Counted from the stretch's first letter, positions 46,270 to 55,567 are shown. The stretch is 64,000 nucleotides of DNA from Selenomonas sp. oral taxon 920 (GCF_001717585.1 NZ_CP017042.1:1015001-1079000), one strand, 5' to 3'. Numbers and translations: made by a program. Notes: generated from the sequence alone by a model not told the origin.

Positions 46270-46829
46270 TTCTTGTCACGGGTGGTGTACGCTCGGGCAA
46301 ATCCGCGTTTGCCGAGCGCTATGCCGCACATTGTGCTGTGCAGTCGGGGGCACGGGTTGCCTATATCGCGACGGCCCAGGTCTACGACGAGGAGATGCGC
46401 CAACGTGTCGATCTCCATCAGGCGCGCCGTCCTGCGAACTGGACGACGTATGAGGCTCCTTTTAATACTGAGAACGCTATTCGTGCGGCAGGTGCGGAAC
46501 ATGGCGTGATTCTCTTTGACTGTATTACGATGTTCCTGAGCAACGATATGCTCCAATACCCAGAGGAGGAGCAGGAACGTGACAGCTTTGCACTTCATGT
46601 GGAGGAGCGGATCGGTGCGCTGATGGGGGCGGCTGAGGGCGTGGATGCGACAACGATATTTGTCACGAACGAGGTCGGAGCGGGCATTGTGCCGGAGCAC
46701 CGGCTTGGACGACTCTATCGCGATATGGCGGGACTTGCAAATCAGCAGATTGCACGCAGTGCCGCAGAGGTCTATCTCGTCACTTGTGGAATTCCCGTGA
46801 ATATCAAGAAACTTGCGGAGGAAATCTGA
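46257..46829 (+). CDS. cobU: adenosylcobinamide kinase/guanylyltransferase CobU
   Basis: Bifunctional enzyme of nucleotide-loop assembly; activates adenosylcobinamide as its GDP derivative. 190 residues with P-loop VTGGVRSGKSAFAERYA (near 6-22), ATAQVYDEEM and VTNEVGAGIVPEH. ATG 46257 was chosen, with GTGGAGG upstream; GTG 46248 is an alternative. Its stop overlaps the cbiP start by one base. Confidence 0.95.
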   Translation: MGRIVLVTGGVRSGKSAFAERYAAHCAVQSGARVAYIATAQVYDEEMRQRVDLHQARRPANWTTYEAPFNTENAIRAAGAEHGVILFDCITMFLSNDMLQYPEEEQERDSFALHVEERIGALMGAAEGVDATTIFVTNEVGAGIVPEHRLGRLYRDMAGLANQQIARSAAEVYLVTCGIPVNIKKLAEEI

Positions 46830-48352
46830 TGGCAAAGAGCATTATGCTGATGGGGACAAGCTCCCATGTGGGAAAGAGCATTCTCACAACGGCGCTCTGC
46901 CGTATCTTCTGTCAGGAGGGGCGGCATGTCGTCCCATTCAAGGCACAGAATATGGCGCTGAATTCCTACGTTACGCTCGATGGACGCGAGATGGGACGCG
47001 CACAGGTTGCACAGGCGGAGGCGGCAGGGCTTGCGCCGATGGTAGATATGAACCCCGTGTTGTTGAAACCGACGGGAAATGCCCAATCTCAGGTCATCAT
47101 TATGGGCGAGCCGGTCGGCAATATGAGTGCGCGTGAATATCACAAGGGATACTCACTCAAAGCGTGGGGAGCGGTCGAGGAAGCCCTTGACCGTCTTTGT
47201 GCGGAATATGATCTGCTTGTGATCGAGGGTGCAGGCAGTCCAGCCGAGATCAACCTTAAGGCGAATGATATTGTCAATATGCGTGTGGCGAAACATCTGC
47301 GTGCGCCTGTCCTACTTATCGCAGACATTGATCGGGGCGGTGCACTTGCCTCACTTGTCGGGACGCTTGAACTGCTCGACGAGGAGGAGCGTGCGCTTGT
47401 CAAAGGACTTGTAATCAATAAATTCCGCGGCGATGTGAGCCTGCTGACACCTGCGCTCGACTTCCTTGAAGAAAAGACGGGCAAGCCCGTGCTCGGCGTT
47501 GTACCCCATATCGAGCAGATCGGCATCGACGAAGAAGATTCTGTATCTCTGGATGAAAAGCATTACGGAGATACTTCCGCACGCAGCGATCAGCTGAAAA
47601 TCGGTGTTGTCCGCACACCGAAGCTCTCGAATTTTACAGATTTTGACGCACTTGCGAACGAGCCGGATGTTTCACTTTACTATGTAACAAACCCTGATGA
47701 ACTCGGTTTGCCCGATCTTATCCTTTTGCCTGGCTCGAAGAATACGACGGAGGATCTGCTCTATATTCGTGAGATAGGGCTGGAACGGGCGATTCGTGCA
47801 CGTGTGACGGCGGGGACACCGCTCTTTGGTATTTGCGGCGGCTATCAGATGCTCGGCAGAGTTGTGCGCGATCCGCTGCACACGGAGTCGGTGCGTGACG
47901 AGACAGCGGGGTTTGGCTATCTGCCGTGTGAGACGACATTTGCCGCGCAGAAGCGCCTGCGTCAGGTCTCGGCATCTGCCGATTTTAGCTTTTTGGGGGC
48001 GCGAATTTCAGGAAAAAATCTTCTTGGCTATGAAATTCATATGGGACAGACGGTATTCTTAGAGAAGACGTGTCGTCCGTTTCATATTGTTCAAGAAGAT
48101 GGCCTTGCGGCAGACGGTGCTGTTTCTGCGGATGGGCTTACCATAGGCACATACATTCACGGTATTTTCGATGATGATGATTTTCGTCGGAGCTTGCTCA
48201 ACCGTCTGCGTGTGCAGCGCGGCTGGGCGGAGATACCCATGCAGCACCGCTATCGTGAGGAAAAGGAACGAGCTTACGACCGCCTTGCGGAGATGGTGCG
48301 TACAAGTCTCGATATGGAGAAACTGCGGCAGATTGTGGAGGAATGCAGATGA
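46829..48352 (+). CDS. cbiP: cobyric acid synthase CbiP
   Basis: Amidates the b, d, e and g side chains of adenosylcobyrinate diamide. 507 residues with IMLMGTSSHVGKSILTTALC at the N terminus, PFKAQNMALNS, and a glutamine amidotransferase domain with cysteine in LFGICGGYQMLG (near 335). GCGGAGG precedes ATG 46829. Length is normal. It overlaps cbiB. Confidence 0.96.
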   Translation: MAKSIMLMGTSSHVGKSILTTALCRIFCQEGRHVVPFKAQNMALNSYVTLDGREMGRAQVAQAEAAGLAPMVDMNPVLLKPTGNAQSQVIIMGEPVGNMSAREYHKGYSLKAWGAVEEALDRLCAEYDLLVIEGAGSPAEINLKANDIVNMRVAKHLRAPVLLIADIDRGGALASLVGTLELLDEEERALVKGLVINKFRGDVSLLTPALDFLEEKTGKPVLGVVPHIEQIGIDEEDSVSLDEKHYGDTSARSDQLKIGVVRTPKLSNFTDFDALANEPDVSLYYVTNPDELGLPDLILLPGSKNTTEDLLYIREIGLERAIRARVTAGTPLFGICGGYQMLGRVVRDPLHTESVRDETAGFGYLPCETTFAAQKRLRQVSASADFSFLGARISGKNLLGYEIHMGQTVFLEKTCRPFHIVQEDGLAADGAVSADGLTIGTYIHGIFDDDDFRRSLLNRLRVQRGWAEIPMQHRYREEKERAYDRLAEMVRTSLDMEKLRQIVEECR

Positions 48353-49308
48353 TCCCTGCCTCGCTCATCGCTATGGCAGCGTTCTTTCTCGATACTGCGC
48401 TCGGCGATCCGCAGACGCGATGGCATCCCGTTGCTGTGCTTGGTCGCTTGATCGGTTTTTTGGAGCGACTTCTCTATCCACTGCAGGGAAGCAATCAGAA
48501 GAAATTTGCAATGGGAGCGCTTCTGACACTGCTTATACTCTCTCTGTCCTATGCTTTTGCGGAGGGATTGCTGCTCGCGGCACGTGAGCTTCCTGTGGCA
48601 TGGGGGATCGATATTGTCAGCCTCATCCTGCTCTACTTTTGCATTTCGCCGCGTATGCTTGCAAAGGCGGGGCAGGACATCTATGTTTTGCTGGTAAAGG
48701 GCGATCTTGCGGCAGCGCGGGAACACGTCGGCTATATCGTCGGGCGTGATACGGCGCAGCTCAATGAGGCAGATGCAGCGCGCGCGGCGATTGAGACGGT
48801 GGCGGAGAACACCGTGGACGGTATCATTGCACCGCTCTTCTTCTTCGCCTTTGGTGGTGCACCGCTTGCCGTGCTCTATCGTGCGGCGAACACGATGGAC
48901 TCCATGCTCGGCTATAAAAATGAGCGATATCTTTACTTCGGACGCATGGCCGCGCGTGTGGATGATGTGCTGAACTTCGTGCCTGCACGCATTACGGGGA
49001 TGCTCTTCGTAATGGCGGCATATCTCCTCGGCTATGACGGACGCAACGCGCTGAACATCCTCGTACGCGATGCCGCAGGGCATCCGAGTCCGAACGGCGG
49101 TTATGCAGAGGCACCCGTTGCGGGAGCACTGCACATCCAACTCGGCGGGGTGAACTACTATTTCGGTGAGCGGCATTTCCGTGCCTATATGGGAGATGCA
49201 CACATGGAGATCTCAGCGAAGCATATTCTCGGTGCGGTTCGTCTCATGTATACGGTGACCGTACTCTTTCTGCTTTTTTACTATCTGTTTTCTCTTTACT
49301 ATCAATAG
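48349..49308 (+). CDS. cbiB: adenosylcobinamide-phosphate synthase CbiB
   Basis: Inner-membrane enzyme joining the aminopropanol (phosphate) linker to adenosylcobyric acid. 319 residues with four to five membrane segments, DTALGDPQTRWHPVAVLGRLI, ETVAENTVDGIIAPLFF and GHPSPNGGYAEAPVAGAL. ATG 48349 is favoured, with GTGGAGGAA 6 bases before; ATG 48343 is two codons earlier. The step needs L-threonine phosphate decarboxylase (CobD), not found here. Confidence 0.95.
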   Translation: MIPASLIAMAAFFLDTALGDPQTRWHPVAVLGRLIGFLERLLYPLQGSNQKKFAMGALLTLLILSLSYAFAEGLLLAARELPVAWGIDIVSLILLYFCISPRMLAKAGQDIYVLLVKGDLAAAREHVGYIVGRDTAQLNEADAARAAIETVAENTVDGIIAPLFFFAFGGAPLAVLYRAANTMDSMLGYKNERYLYFGRMAARVDDVLNFVPARITGMLFVMAAYLLGYDGRNALNILVRDAAGHPSPNGGYAEAPVAGALHIQLGGVNYYFGERHFRAYMGDAHMEISAKHILGAVRLMYTVTVLFLLFYYLFSLYYQ

Positions 49309-49317
49309 AGGCGTTTC

Positions 49318-50085
49318 ATGAACTCTTTTTTGGTCGGGCTTCAATTTCTCACTCGGATTCATATTGCGCGGCAGACGGTGTGGACGGCGGACGCCTTTGG
49401 ACGGAGCACACGCTTTTTCCCGCTCGTAGGACTCGTGCTCGGTATCTGCTATGCGCTTGCCGCGTGGCTTCTCGTTTACTTCATCGGCATGCGTACGCTG
49501 ACGGCGGTGCTGCTGCTCATCCTGCCGCTCCTCTTGACGGGCGGACTGCATGCAGATGGCTTTATGGATACGGCGGACGGCGTATTCTCTGGACGCGAGC
49601 GTGAGCGCAAGCTCGAAATCATGAAGGACAGCCGTGTCGGTTCGTTCGGCGTTGTCTCCTTTGTCTTGCTCATGTTCCTTCAGTTTGCACTGCTCCTCGA
49701 TATGCACCCGTTTCTGCTCGTGCCCGCGTTATTTATTATGCCGATTATCGGCAGGATGGCGATGGTGCTTGCCATCGCGTGTTTTCCATATGCACGTGCT
49801 GATGGTATGGGGAAGACGTTTGCGGATATGGCGGATCGTAAGACCATTGTGACTGCCTCTGTTATGACAGTTGTGTTTGTATTGCCGTGTGGGCTGCTTG
49901 CGTTTGTTGCGCTCATGCTCGGTATTCTCTTTGCACTGCTTTTCTGTCGTGCGATGACGACGACACTCGGCGGTGTGACGGGGGATGTCTATGGAGCTGT
50001 GACTGTACTCACGGAGACGCTCGTCCTTGCGATTTTTTCACTTGCGTCGATTAATTCAGATGTTTGGGGGATTTTATGGAGATAA
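49318..50085 (+). CDS. cobS: adenosylcobinamide-GDP ribazoletransferase CobS
   Basis: Inner-membrane cobalamin synthase that joins alpha-ribazole (phosphate) to adenosylcobinamide-GDP. 255 residues, about six membrane segments, with the conserved GGLHADGFMDTADGVFSG, acidic metal-binding residues and MKDSRVGSFG. GAGGCG precedes ATG 49318. It overlaps the pduX-like gene by 10 bases. Confidence 0.95.
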   Translation: MNSFLVGLQFLTRIHIARQTVWTADAFGRSTRFFPLVGLVLGICYALAAWLLVYFIGMRTLTAVLLLILPLLLTGGLHADGFMDTADGVFSGRERERKLEIMKDSRVGSFGVVSFVLLMFLQFALLLDMHPFLLVPALFIMPIIGRMAMVLAIACFPYARADGMGKTFADMADRKTIVTASVMTVVFVLPCGLLAFVALMLGILFALLFCRAMTTTLGGVTGDVYGAVTVLTETLVLAIFSLASINSDVWGILWR

Positions 50086-50954
50086 TTGCAAAAGCACCGG
50101 CATCCTGCGGTGAACTCGTGGAAGGCGTCCTCAATGAGACACCGTTTCTTGTGACCGCACCCATCAGTATGTATGCGGTGGCGACTGTCTCCGATGCGTT
50201 TCCGGGGATGCACGGGCTGGGGGCAAAGGCGGAGGCGGCTGTGGCGCGAACCCTCTCCCATATCGGGAAAGAGACACTGCCGTTCGGTATACGTCTGGAC
50301 TCTGCAATTCCACAGGGGAAGGGCATGGCATCATCGAGTGCCGACATCGCTGCTGTCTCATACGCTACTGCGCGTGCCCTTGGGCGGGAACTAACAGCGC
50401 AGGAGATCATGGATATTGCAATTGCCATTGAGCCAAGCGACGGCATTGCGTTTGCGGGGCTATCCCATGTCAGTCACACGACGGGCAAACTCTTTGGGCA
50501 GTATTTCAATGTACCGCTCCTTGCCGTCTCCATTTTCGATGTGGGCGGGACGGTTGACACGATTGCGTACTATCGAAGCAAGGGGAACAGCGGCAATCAT
50601 GATGAGGTGTACCGGCAGCTGCTTGATACCGTAGATCAGGCTTTTCGAACGAGAGATCTGCAGCAGGAGGCGCTCCTCGGTCAGGCGGCGACGGCAAGTG
50701 CACGGCTCAACCAAGTGCATCTGGAAAAGCCAAAGTTGGAGGAATTTATTACCGCTGCGCAGAGACAAGGCGCGCTTGGAACTCTTGTGGCACACAGCGG
50801 AACGGTAGTCGGTGTGCTGTGGGCCTCGGATCTCAGTGCGGTGGATATGGCGCAGCAGACATCGGAACTTGCAGCGGAATTTGAGGCAACCTATCACTAT
50901 ATGCAGACGGTACGCCTGATTTCTGGCGGGGTCGTCTGTGAGATCAGACCTTGA
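50076..50954 (+). CDS. pduX: L-threonine kinase (PduX-like, GHMP kinase)
   Basis: GHMP-family kinase that would make L-threonine O-3-phosphate, precursor of the aminopropanol linker of cobalamin. 292 residues with AKAPASCGELVEGVL at the N terminus and ATP loop IPQGKGMASSSADIAAV near residue 80. Position in a cobalamin operon supports PduX over homoserine kinase, which is present separately as thrB. ATG 50076 has GGGGGAT upstream. Confidence 0.88.
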   Translation: MEIIAKAPASCGELVEGVLNETPFLVTAPISMYAVATVSDAFPGMHGLGAKAEAAVARTLSHIGKETLPFGIRLDSAIPQGKGMASSSADIAAVSYATARALGRELTAQEIMDIAIAIEPSDGIAFAGLSHVSHTTGKLFGQYFNVPLLAVSIFDVGGTVDTIAYYRSKGNSGNHDEVYRQLLDTVDQAFRTRDLQQEALLGQAATASARLNQVHLEKPKLEEFITAAQRQGALGTLVAHSGTVVGVLWASDLSAVDMAQQTSELAAEFEATYHYMQTVRLISGGVVCEIRP

Positions 50955-50976
50955 ATCTTGGAAAGGAAAGGGGAAT

Positions 50977-51600
50977 ATGACAGAAATCATCATCATTCGT
51001 CATGGGGAGACGGAGTGGAACAAGACGGGGCGCTTTCAGGGGCATTCGGATGTGCCGTTGTCGGGGGAGGGACGTATGCAGGCAGAGGTGCTTGGGCGGA
51101 ATCTGGCGCTGAACCGTGTGGATGCGATTTATGCAAGTGATCTCACGCGCGCGATGGAGACGGCGGCACCGCTTGCCGCGCGGTTCGGACTGTCCATAAT
51201 ACCCGATCCGCTGCTCCGTGAACTCAATTTTGGTGCATGGGAAGGGCGAACGTTCAGTGACGTGAATGCGGAAGATCCCGATGCAATGAAACGTTTTTAC
51301 AACGATCCCGAACGTGTTGATATTCCAAACAGCGAACCTTTCCCCAATTTTCAAAGACGAGTGGCAGGACGTGTACGCGAAATTGTCGTGCAGCAACGCG
51401 GTAAACGTGTTGTTATCGTCTCACATGGGGCATCTATCCGTATTCTGCTCGCCGACATTCTTGGCATGCCAATTCGCTCCATCTGGCACGTATCCCAGCT
51501 CAATACGGCGGTCAATAAGATTCGTTTTGAAGATGACGGTTTTGCCGTTGTGACGCTGATGAACGACATCTCCCATTTGCGTTCAGAGGATGTACGATGA
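50977..51600 (+). CDS. cobC: alpha-ribazole phosphatase (histidine phosphatase family)
   Basis: Removes phosphate from alpha-ribazole phosphate or adenosylcobalamin 5'-phosphate late in the pathway. 207 residues with the phosphohistidine motif IIRHGETEWNKTGRFQGH, second-arm VVIVSHGASIRIL and the acidic REL-NFGAWEG region. The family is broad, so the specific role rests on operon context. AAAGGAAAGGGG precedes ATG 50977. Its stop overlaps crcB. Confidence 0.88.
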   Translation: MTEIIIIRHGETEWNKTGRFQGHSDVPLSGEGRMQAEVLGRNLALNRVDAIYASDLTRAMETAAPLAARFGLSIIPDPLLRELNFGAWEGRTFSDVNAEDPDAMKRFYNDPERVDIPNSEPFPNFQRRVAGRVREIVVQQRGKRVVIVSHGASIRILLADILGMPIRSIWHVSQLNTAVNKIRFEDDGFAVVTLMNDISHLRSEDVR

Positions 51601-51971
51601 ATCTGCTTGCTGTCGGGGTGGGTGGCGCACTCGGAGCCGTCTGTCGCTATCTGCTCGGACAGATGATTTCAAAACTTGGCAGTGGATTCCCGCTCGGCAC
51701 GTTTGCAGTTAACATCATCGGCTGCTTTGCCATCGGTCTGATTGTTGGTTTTGTCGGCAAACACAATGACTTTGACCCGCGTCTTGTGCTTTTCCTGCAG
51801 ACGGGAATTTGCGGCGGCTTTACAACCTTTTCAACGTTCTCTCTGGAATCCTTGATTTTGTTGGAAGAAGGGCGTCTTACCATTGGTGTTCTCTACATTA
51901 TCCTGAGCATTCTGCTCGGCCTTGCCGCGCTCCTCGCAGCAAGGAATCTTGTCAGTGGATGGCAGATATAA
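51597..51971 (+). CDS. crcB: fluoride exporter CrcB/Fluc
   Basis: Small inner-membrane fluoride channel, 124 residues with four membrane segments. Seen are GGALGAVCRYLLGQ, GTFAVNIIGCFAIGL and GFCGGFTTFSTFSLE-like GICGGFTTFSTFSLES, with the phenylalanine-rich pore motif. ATG 51597 overlaps the cobC stop by four bases, so it is translationally coupled to the cobalamin genes, which has no obvious reason. No fluoride riboswitch precedes it. Confidence 0.94.
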   Translation: MNLLAVGVGGALGAVCRYLLGQMISKLGSGFPLGTFAVNIIGCFAIGLIVGFVGKHNDFDPRLVLFLQTGICGGFTTFSTFSLESLILLEEGRLTIGVLYIILSILLGLAALLAARNLVSGWQI

Positions 51972-51989
51972 CAAAAAAATAAATTTTAT

Positions 51990-52018
51990 TTGCGTGGGAG
52001 GGGCAGGCGTGTTATACT
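51990..52018 (+). promoter_or_regulatory. ispH-rpsA promoter
   Basis: TTGCGT (51990-51995), 17-bp spacer, TATACT (52013-52018), 74 bases before ispH. No intrinsic terminator separates it from crcB. Confidence 0.6.
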
Positions 52019-52092
52019 GTTACACAGATTGTGTGGATAGGATTATGTATGTGTGGATTCATTGAGAATCAATATACACTTTGGTGAGGGGT

Positions 52093-52923
52093 ATGGAGGT
52101 TATTTTAGCTGAGCACTTGGGGTTCTGTTATGGCGTCAAACGCGCTATTGAGATTGCCCGAGATAATGCCTCCCCGGATGGTACATCCAGTACACTTGGT
52201 CCGATCATTCATAATCCGCAGATGGTGGAACGCTTGAAAAATGAGGGCGTCGGCACCGTCGGTTCACTCGATGAGATGGAGGATGGGCTTGTCATCATTC
52301 GTTCCCATGGGGTGGGACCAGACGTGTATGAGGAGGCAGAGTCACGCGGTCTAGAACTCGTGGATGCGACTTGTCCGCACGTCAAAAAGGCACAACTTTC
52401 GGCAAAACTGTTATCCGAGGAAGGTTATACGGTTGTGATTGTCGGAGAGAAGAACCATCCGGAGGTCAAGAGTATCTTCGAGTGGACGGCGAAAGGTGCT
52501 CATATTATCGAGACAGAGGCGGAGGCAGAAGCTCTGCCGCGTATCGGAAAGCTTGGGATCGTCTCTCAGACGACATTCTCCGGCGATCGGTTCCAGAGTA
52601 TTGTATCGTGCCTTTTGGAAAAGTCACATGAGATTAAGATCCTGCGCACCATATGCACAGCGACGGATCTGCGCCAGGCGGCGGCCTTGGAACTTGCTGA
52701 AAAGGTCAATCTAATGCTGGTTATCGGCGGCAAGAACAGTGCAAACACAACGCGGCTTGCCCAGCTATGCGCCACAAAATGCAGAACATACCACATCGAG
52801 ACTGCAGCAGAGCTGCAGGACGATTGGCTGAAAGATGTTAATAAAATTGGTATTACAGCCGGTGCTTCTACACCGGACTGGATTATCAAGGAGGTTTATA
52901 AACAGTGTCAGAGCAGAGCATGA
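52093..52923 (+). CDS. ispH: 4-hydroxy-3-methylbut-2-enyl diphosphate reductase IspH
   Basis: [4Fe-4S] enzyme that makes isopentenyl and dimethylallyl diphosphate at the end of the MEP pathway. 276 residues with cluster cysteines in LGFCYGVKRAIEIA (near 12), DATCPHVKKAQ (near 96) and ICTATDLRQ (near 192). The second-arm histidine lies in IRSHGVGPD, with ITAGASTPDWIIKEV near the C terminus. ATG 52093 preferred, with GGTGAGG just upstream; in-frame TTG 52081 is earlier. The 3' end overlaps rpsA by 19 bases. Confidence 0.96.
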   Translation: MEVILAEHLGFCYGVKRAIEIARDNASPDGTSSTLGPIIHNPQMVERLKNEGVGTVGSLDEMEDGLVIIRSHGVGPDVYEEAESRGLELVDATCPHVKKAQLSAKLLSEEGYTVVIVGEKNHPEVKSIFEWTAKGAHIIETEAEAEALPRIGKLGIVSQTTFSGDRFQSIVSCLLEKSHEIKILRTICTATDLRQAAALELAEKVNLMLVIGGKNSANTTRLAQLCATKCRTYHIETAAELQDDWLKDVNKIGITAGASTPDWIIKEVYKQCQSRA

Positions 52924-54074
52924 AGGAACTTTTGGAACAGGAAGATATGCCCGATATCCAGGAGCGTACGGTTGTCAAGGGGGAAGTTGTCCAGGTATCC
53001 CGCGACGAAGCGTATGTCGATATCGGATATAAGCAGGAGATTCCTGTCTCCAAGAGGGATCTTGCCGTTCCTGCGCCGGACGATGCACGCGATGTTGTAA
53101 AGGTCGGCGATGTGATCGATGTCTATATCAAGTCGCTCGGCGGCGATAACGGTGGCAGCCTGTCTAAGGTCGAGGCGGACAAGATGGCTGCGTGGAAGGA
53201 CATCGAGGAGATCCAGGAGAAGGGCGAAACGGTCGAAGCCAAAATCGCTAAAGAGGTCAAGGGCGGTCTCGTTGCCTACGTCATGGGACTGCGCGGTTTT
53301 ATTCCCGCGTCTCAGATGGAACTGCACTTTGTCAAAGATCTCGCGGTCTATGTAGATCAGACGGTTGAGGCTGAGATTATTGAGATCGATGTCCAGAAGC
53401 GTCGCCTTGTGCTCTCACGCCGTAAGCTCCTAGAGCGTGACCGCGCGGAGAAGGAAGAGGCTGTGTTCTCAGCGATCGAGCCAGAGCAGGTCGTACGTGG
53501 TACGGTCAAGCGTCTTGTTGACTACGGTGCGTTTATCGATATCGGCGGCGTGGATGGCCTTGCTCACATCTCCGATCTTGCATGGCATCGTGTGAAGCAT
53601 CCGTCTGAGGTGCTCGAGGTTGGGCAGGAGCTCGATGTCTTTGTCAAGAGTGTTGACCGCGATGCAAAGCGCATTTCTCTATCGGTCAAGGACACCCTTC
53701 CGGATCCGTGGGTGGAGAAGGCAGAGCAGTATGCTGAGGGCGACTTCATCGAGGGCAAGATCATCAAGTTGACGGACTTTGGTGCGTTCATGGAGATTGA
53801 GCCGGGCTTTGACGGTCTTATCCCGATGGGTGAGCTCGCCGAGAAACGCATTGAGCGTGCGGATGAGGCTGTTCATACAGGCGATATTGTGACGGTTAAG
53901 GTGCTCCGTATTGACACGAAGCGCAAGCGTATTTCGCTTTCGATCACCAAGGCAAAGCGCGACGCGGATCAAGCAGACATCAAGAAGTATGTGGACGAGC
54001 ATCAGTCGGAACGGGCTGAGTCCAGCGAAAATACAGAAGGTCAGGTCGAGGCACATCTCGACTGGCTGAAGTAA
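52905..54074 (+). CDS. rpsA: S1 RNA-binding domain protein (ribosomal protein S1-like)
   Basis: RNA-binding protein with four S1 repeats in 389 residues, at roughly 20-90, 105-170, 190-260 and 275-345 (examples: GTVKRLVDYGAFIDIGGVDG and GKIIKLTDFGAFMEIEPGFDG, each cut). The four-repeat form is usual in Firmicutes. The GTG start at 52905 lies inside ispH with a near-perfect AAGGAGGTT 7 bases before. The ispH-rpsA pairing recurs in Clostridia and Negativicutes, where the genes can be fused; here they are overlapping but separate. Confidence 0.93.
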   Translation: MSEQSMKELLEQEDMPDIQERTVVKGEVVQVSRDEAYVDIGYKQEIPVSKRDLAVPAPDDARDVVKVGDVIDVYIKSLGGDNGGSLSKVEADKMAAWKDIEEIQEKGETVEAKIAKEVKGGLVAYVMGLRGFIPASQMELHFVKDLAVYVDQTVEAEIIEIDVQKRRLVLSRRKLLERDRAEKEEAVFSAIEPEQVVRGTVKRLVDYGAFIDIGGVDGLAHISDLAWHRVKHPSEVLEVGQELDVFVKSVDRDAKRISLSVKDTLPDPWVEKAEQYAEGDFIEGKIIKLTDFGAFMEIEPGFDGLIPMGELAEKRIERADEAVHTGDIVTVKVLRIDTKRKRISLSITKAKRDADQADIKKYVDEHQSERAESSENTEGQVEAHLDWLK

Positions 54075-54106
54075 GTTCAGATACAAATAATTCCATACGA
54101 TAACAG

Positions 54107-54133
54107 AGGAGTGATGAAACGTCACTCCTTTTT
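54107..54133 (+). terminator. rpsA terminator
   Basis: AGGAGTGA (54107-54114), 7-base loop, TCACTCCT (54122-54129), then T. Confidence 0.85.
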
Positions 54134-54150
54134 CATGGGAAGGAGGGAAT

Positions 54151-55542
54151 ATGAAAAGAACGTATCCTGGTGTTATTATGCGTGTTATAGAGGGAAGCAT
54201 TGCGGAGGAATTGGAGCTTGTGCCGGGCGATAAGATCCTGGCAGTCAATGACATGCCTCTGCGTGATATTATTGATTTCAGCTTTGCAATGGCTGACGAG
54301 GAGATCGAACTCCTTGTGGAGCATGCAGACGGGGAGCAGGAACTCATCGAATTTGACAAAGACTATGATGAGGATTTTGGTGTGGAATTTGAGCGGGCTG
54401 TCTTTGATGGCATCCGTTCCTGCGCAAATCACTGTTATTTCTGTTTTGTCGATATGATTGCGCCGGATATGCGACATAGCCTCTCCATCAAGGATGATGA
54501 TTATCGACTTTCCTTCCTTTATGGAAATTTTGTTACTCTGACGAATATGGGGGCCGCAGATTTTGAGCGTATCGAGCACTTTCACCTCTCGCCGCTCTAC
54601 GTTTCTGTCCAGTGTACAAATCCTGTGCTGCGCGCCGAAATCCTGCGCTATAAGGGCGCCGCAGACATCCTCGGACAGCTGACAAAGCTTGAAGAAGCAG
54701 GAGCGGACTACCATACGCAGGTGGTACTCTGCTATGGGCTGAATGATGGAGAGGAACTAGAGCGTACGATTTGCGATATTACAGCGCGCCGTCCTCATGC
54801 GCTCTCACTCGCGATCGTTCCCGTGGGGCTGACGAAGCACCGAACGGATCCTTTTCCTCTGGTGCAGTTTGACAGAGATGGTGCTGCCCGTGTGATTGAT
54901 CAGGTAGAGGCATGGCAGCAGCGGATACGCTCGGAGGAGGGGAAAACCTTCATCTATCTTGGCGATGAATTCTACTTTCTCGCGGGACGTGAGATGCCGC
55001 CCGCCGAGATGTACGATGGATTTCCACAGCTTGACAACGGGATCGGACTCACACGCAATTTCATCGAGGATTGGACGAATGCTCTCGTCACAGAGAACGC
55101 ATGCGATGGCGTACGGCTTGCCGTTATCAGCGGAACAGCGGTTGCTCCTGTGATGGAGCGGCTTGCACGCGAGATTGATCCCGATGGACAGCGGATTCAT
55201 GTTCTTCCTGTTGTAAATAAGCATTTTGGAGAAACGGTCAATGTATCGGGGCTTCTTACGGGGCATGATATGATACAGGCAATTCATGCCCTGCGAAAGG
55301 ATGTGGATGGTGTGTTGATTCCGGCATCTGCTCTGCGTGAGGGGGAGGATGTATTCCTCGATGATATTACCCTCGATGCTATGAGGGCATCCTTTCCCTC
55401 TGTTCGTATTGAGCCAGTGGCGACGGGACGTGACTATCGCGAGGCGCTTACAGACTGGGCGCATTACCATCGTGAACGCGTGAGCGGAGGTTATACATGG
55501 CAGAGCAATGCAGGGTATACAAAACCTGCCGCTGCACGCTGA
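54151..55542 (+). CDS. DUF512 / radical-SAM-like protein with PDZ domain
   Basis: 463-residue protein of the COG1625 family. An N-terminal PDZ-like domain (VIMRVIEGSIAEELELVPGD, about residues 8-70) is followed by a radical-SAM-like core with cysteines in CANHCYFCFVD (near 91), then the C-terminal DUF512 domain (EEGKTFIYLGDEFYFLAG and PVVNKHFGETVNVSGLLTG). Function is unknown. It usually sits directly before der, as here, hinting at a ribosome-linked role. GGAAGGAGGG precedes ATG 54151. Confidence 0.92.
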   Translation: MKRTYPGVIMRVIEGSIAEELELVPGDKILAVNDMPLRDIIDFSFAMADEEIELLVEHADGEQELIEFDKDYDEDFGVEFERAVFDGIRSCANHCYFCFVDMIAPDMRHSLSIKDDDYRLSFLYGNFVTLTNMGAADFERIEHFHLSPLYVSVQCTNPVLRAEILRYKGAADILGQLTKLEEAGADYHTQVVLCYGLNDGEELERTICDITARRPHALSLAIVPVGLTKHRTDPFPLVQFDRDGAARVIDQVEAWQQRIRSEEGKTFIYLGDEFYFLAGREMPPAEMYDGFPQLDNGIGLTRNFIEDWTNALVTENACDGVRLAVISGTAVAPVMERLAREIDPDGQRIHVLPVVNKHFGETVNVSGLLTGHDMIQAIHALRKDVDGVLIPASALREGEDVFLDDITLDAMRASFPSVRIEPVATGRDYREALTDWAHYHRERVSGGYTWQSNAGYTKPAAAR

Positions 55543-55567
55543 AGAATTCAGGAGAGGAGTGAAAAAG

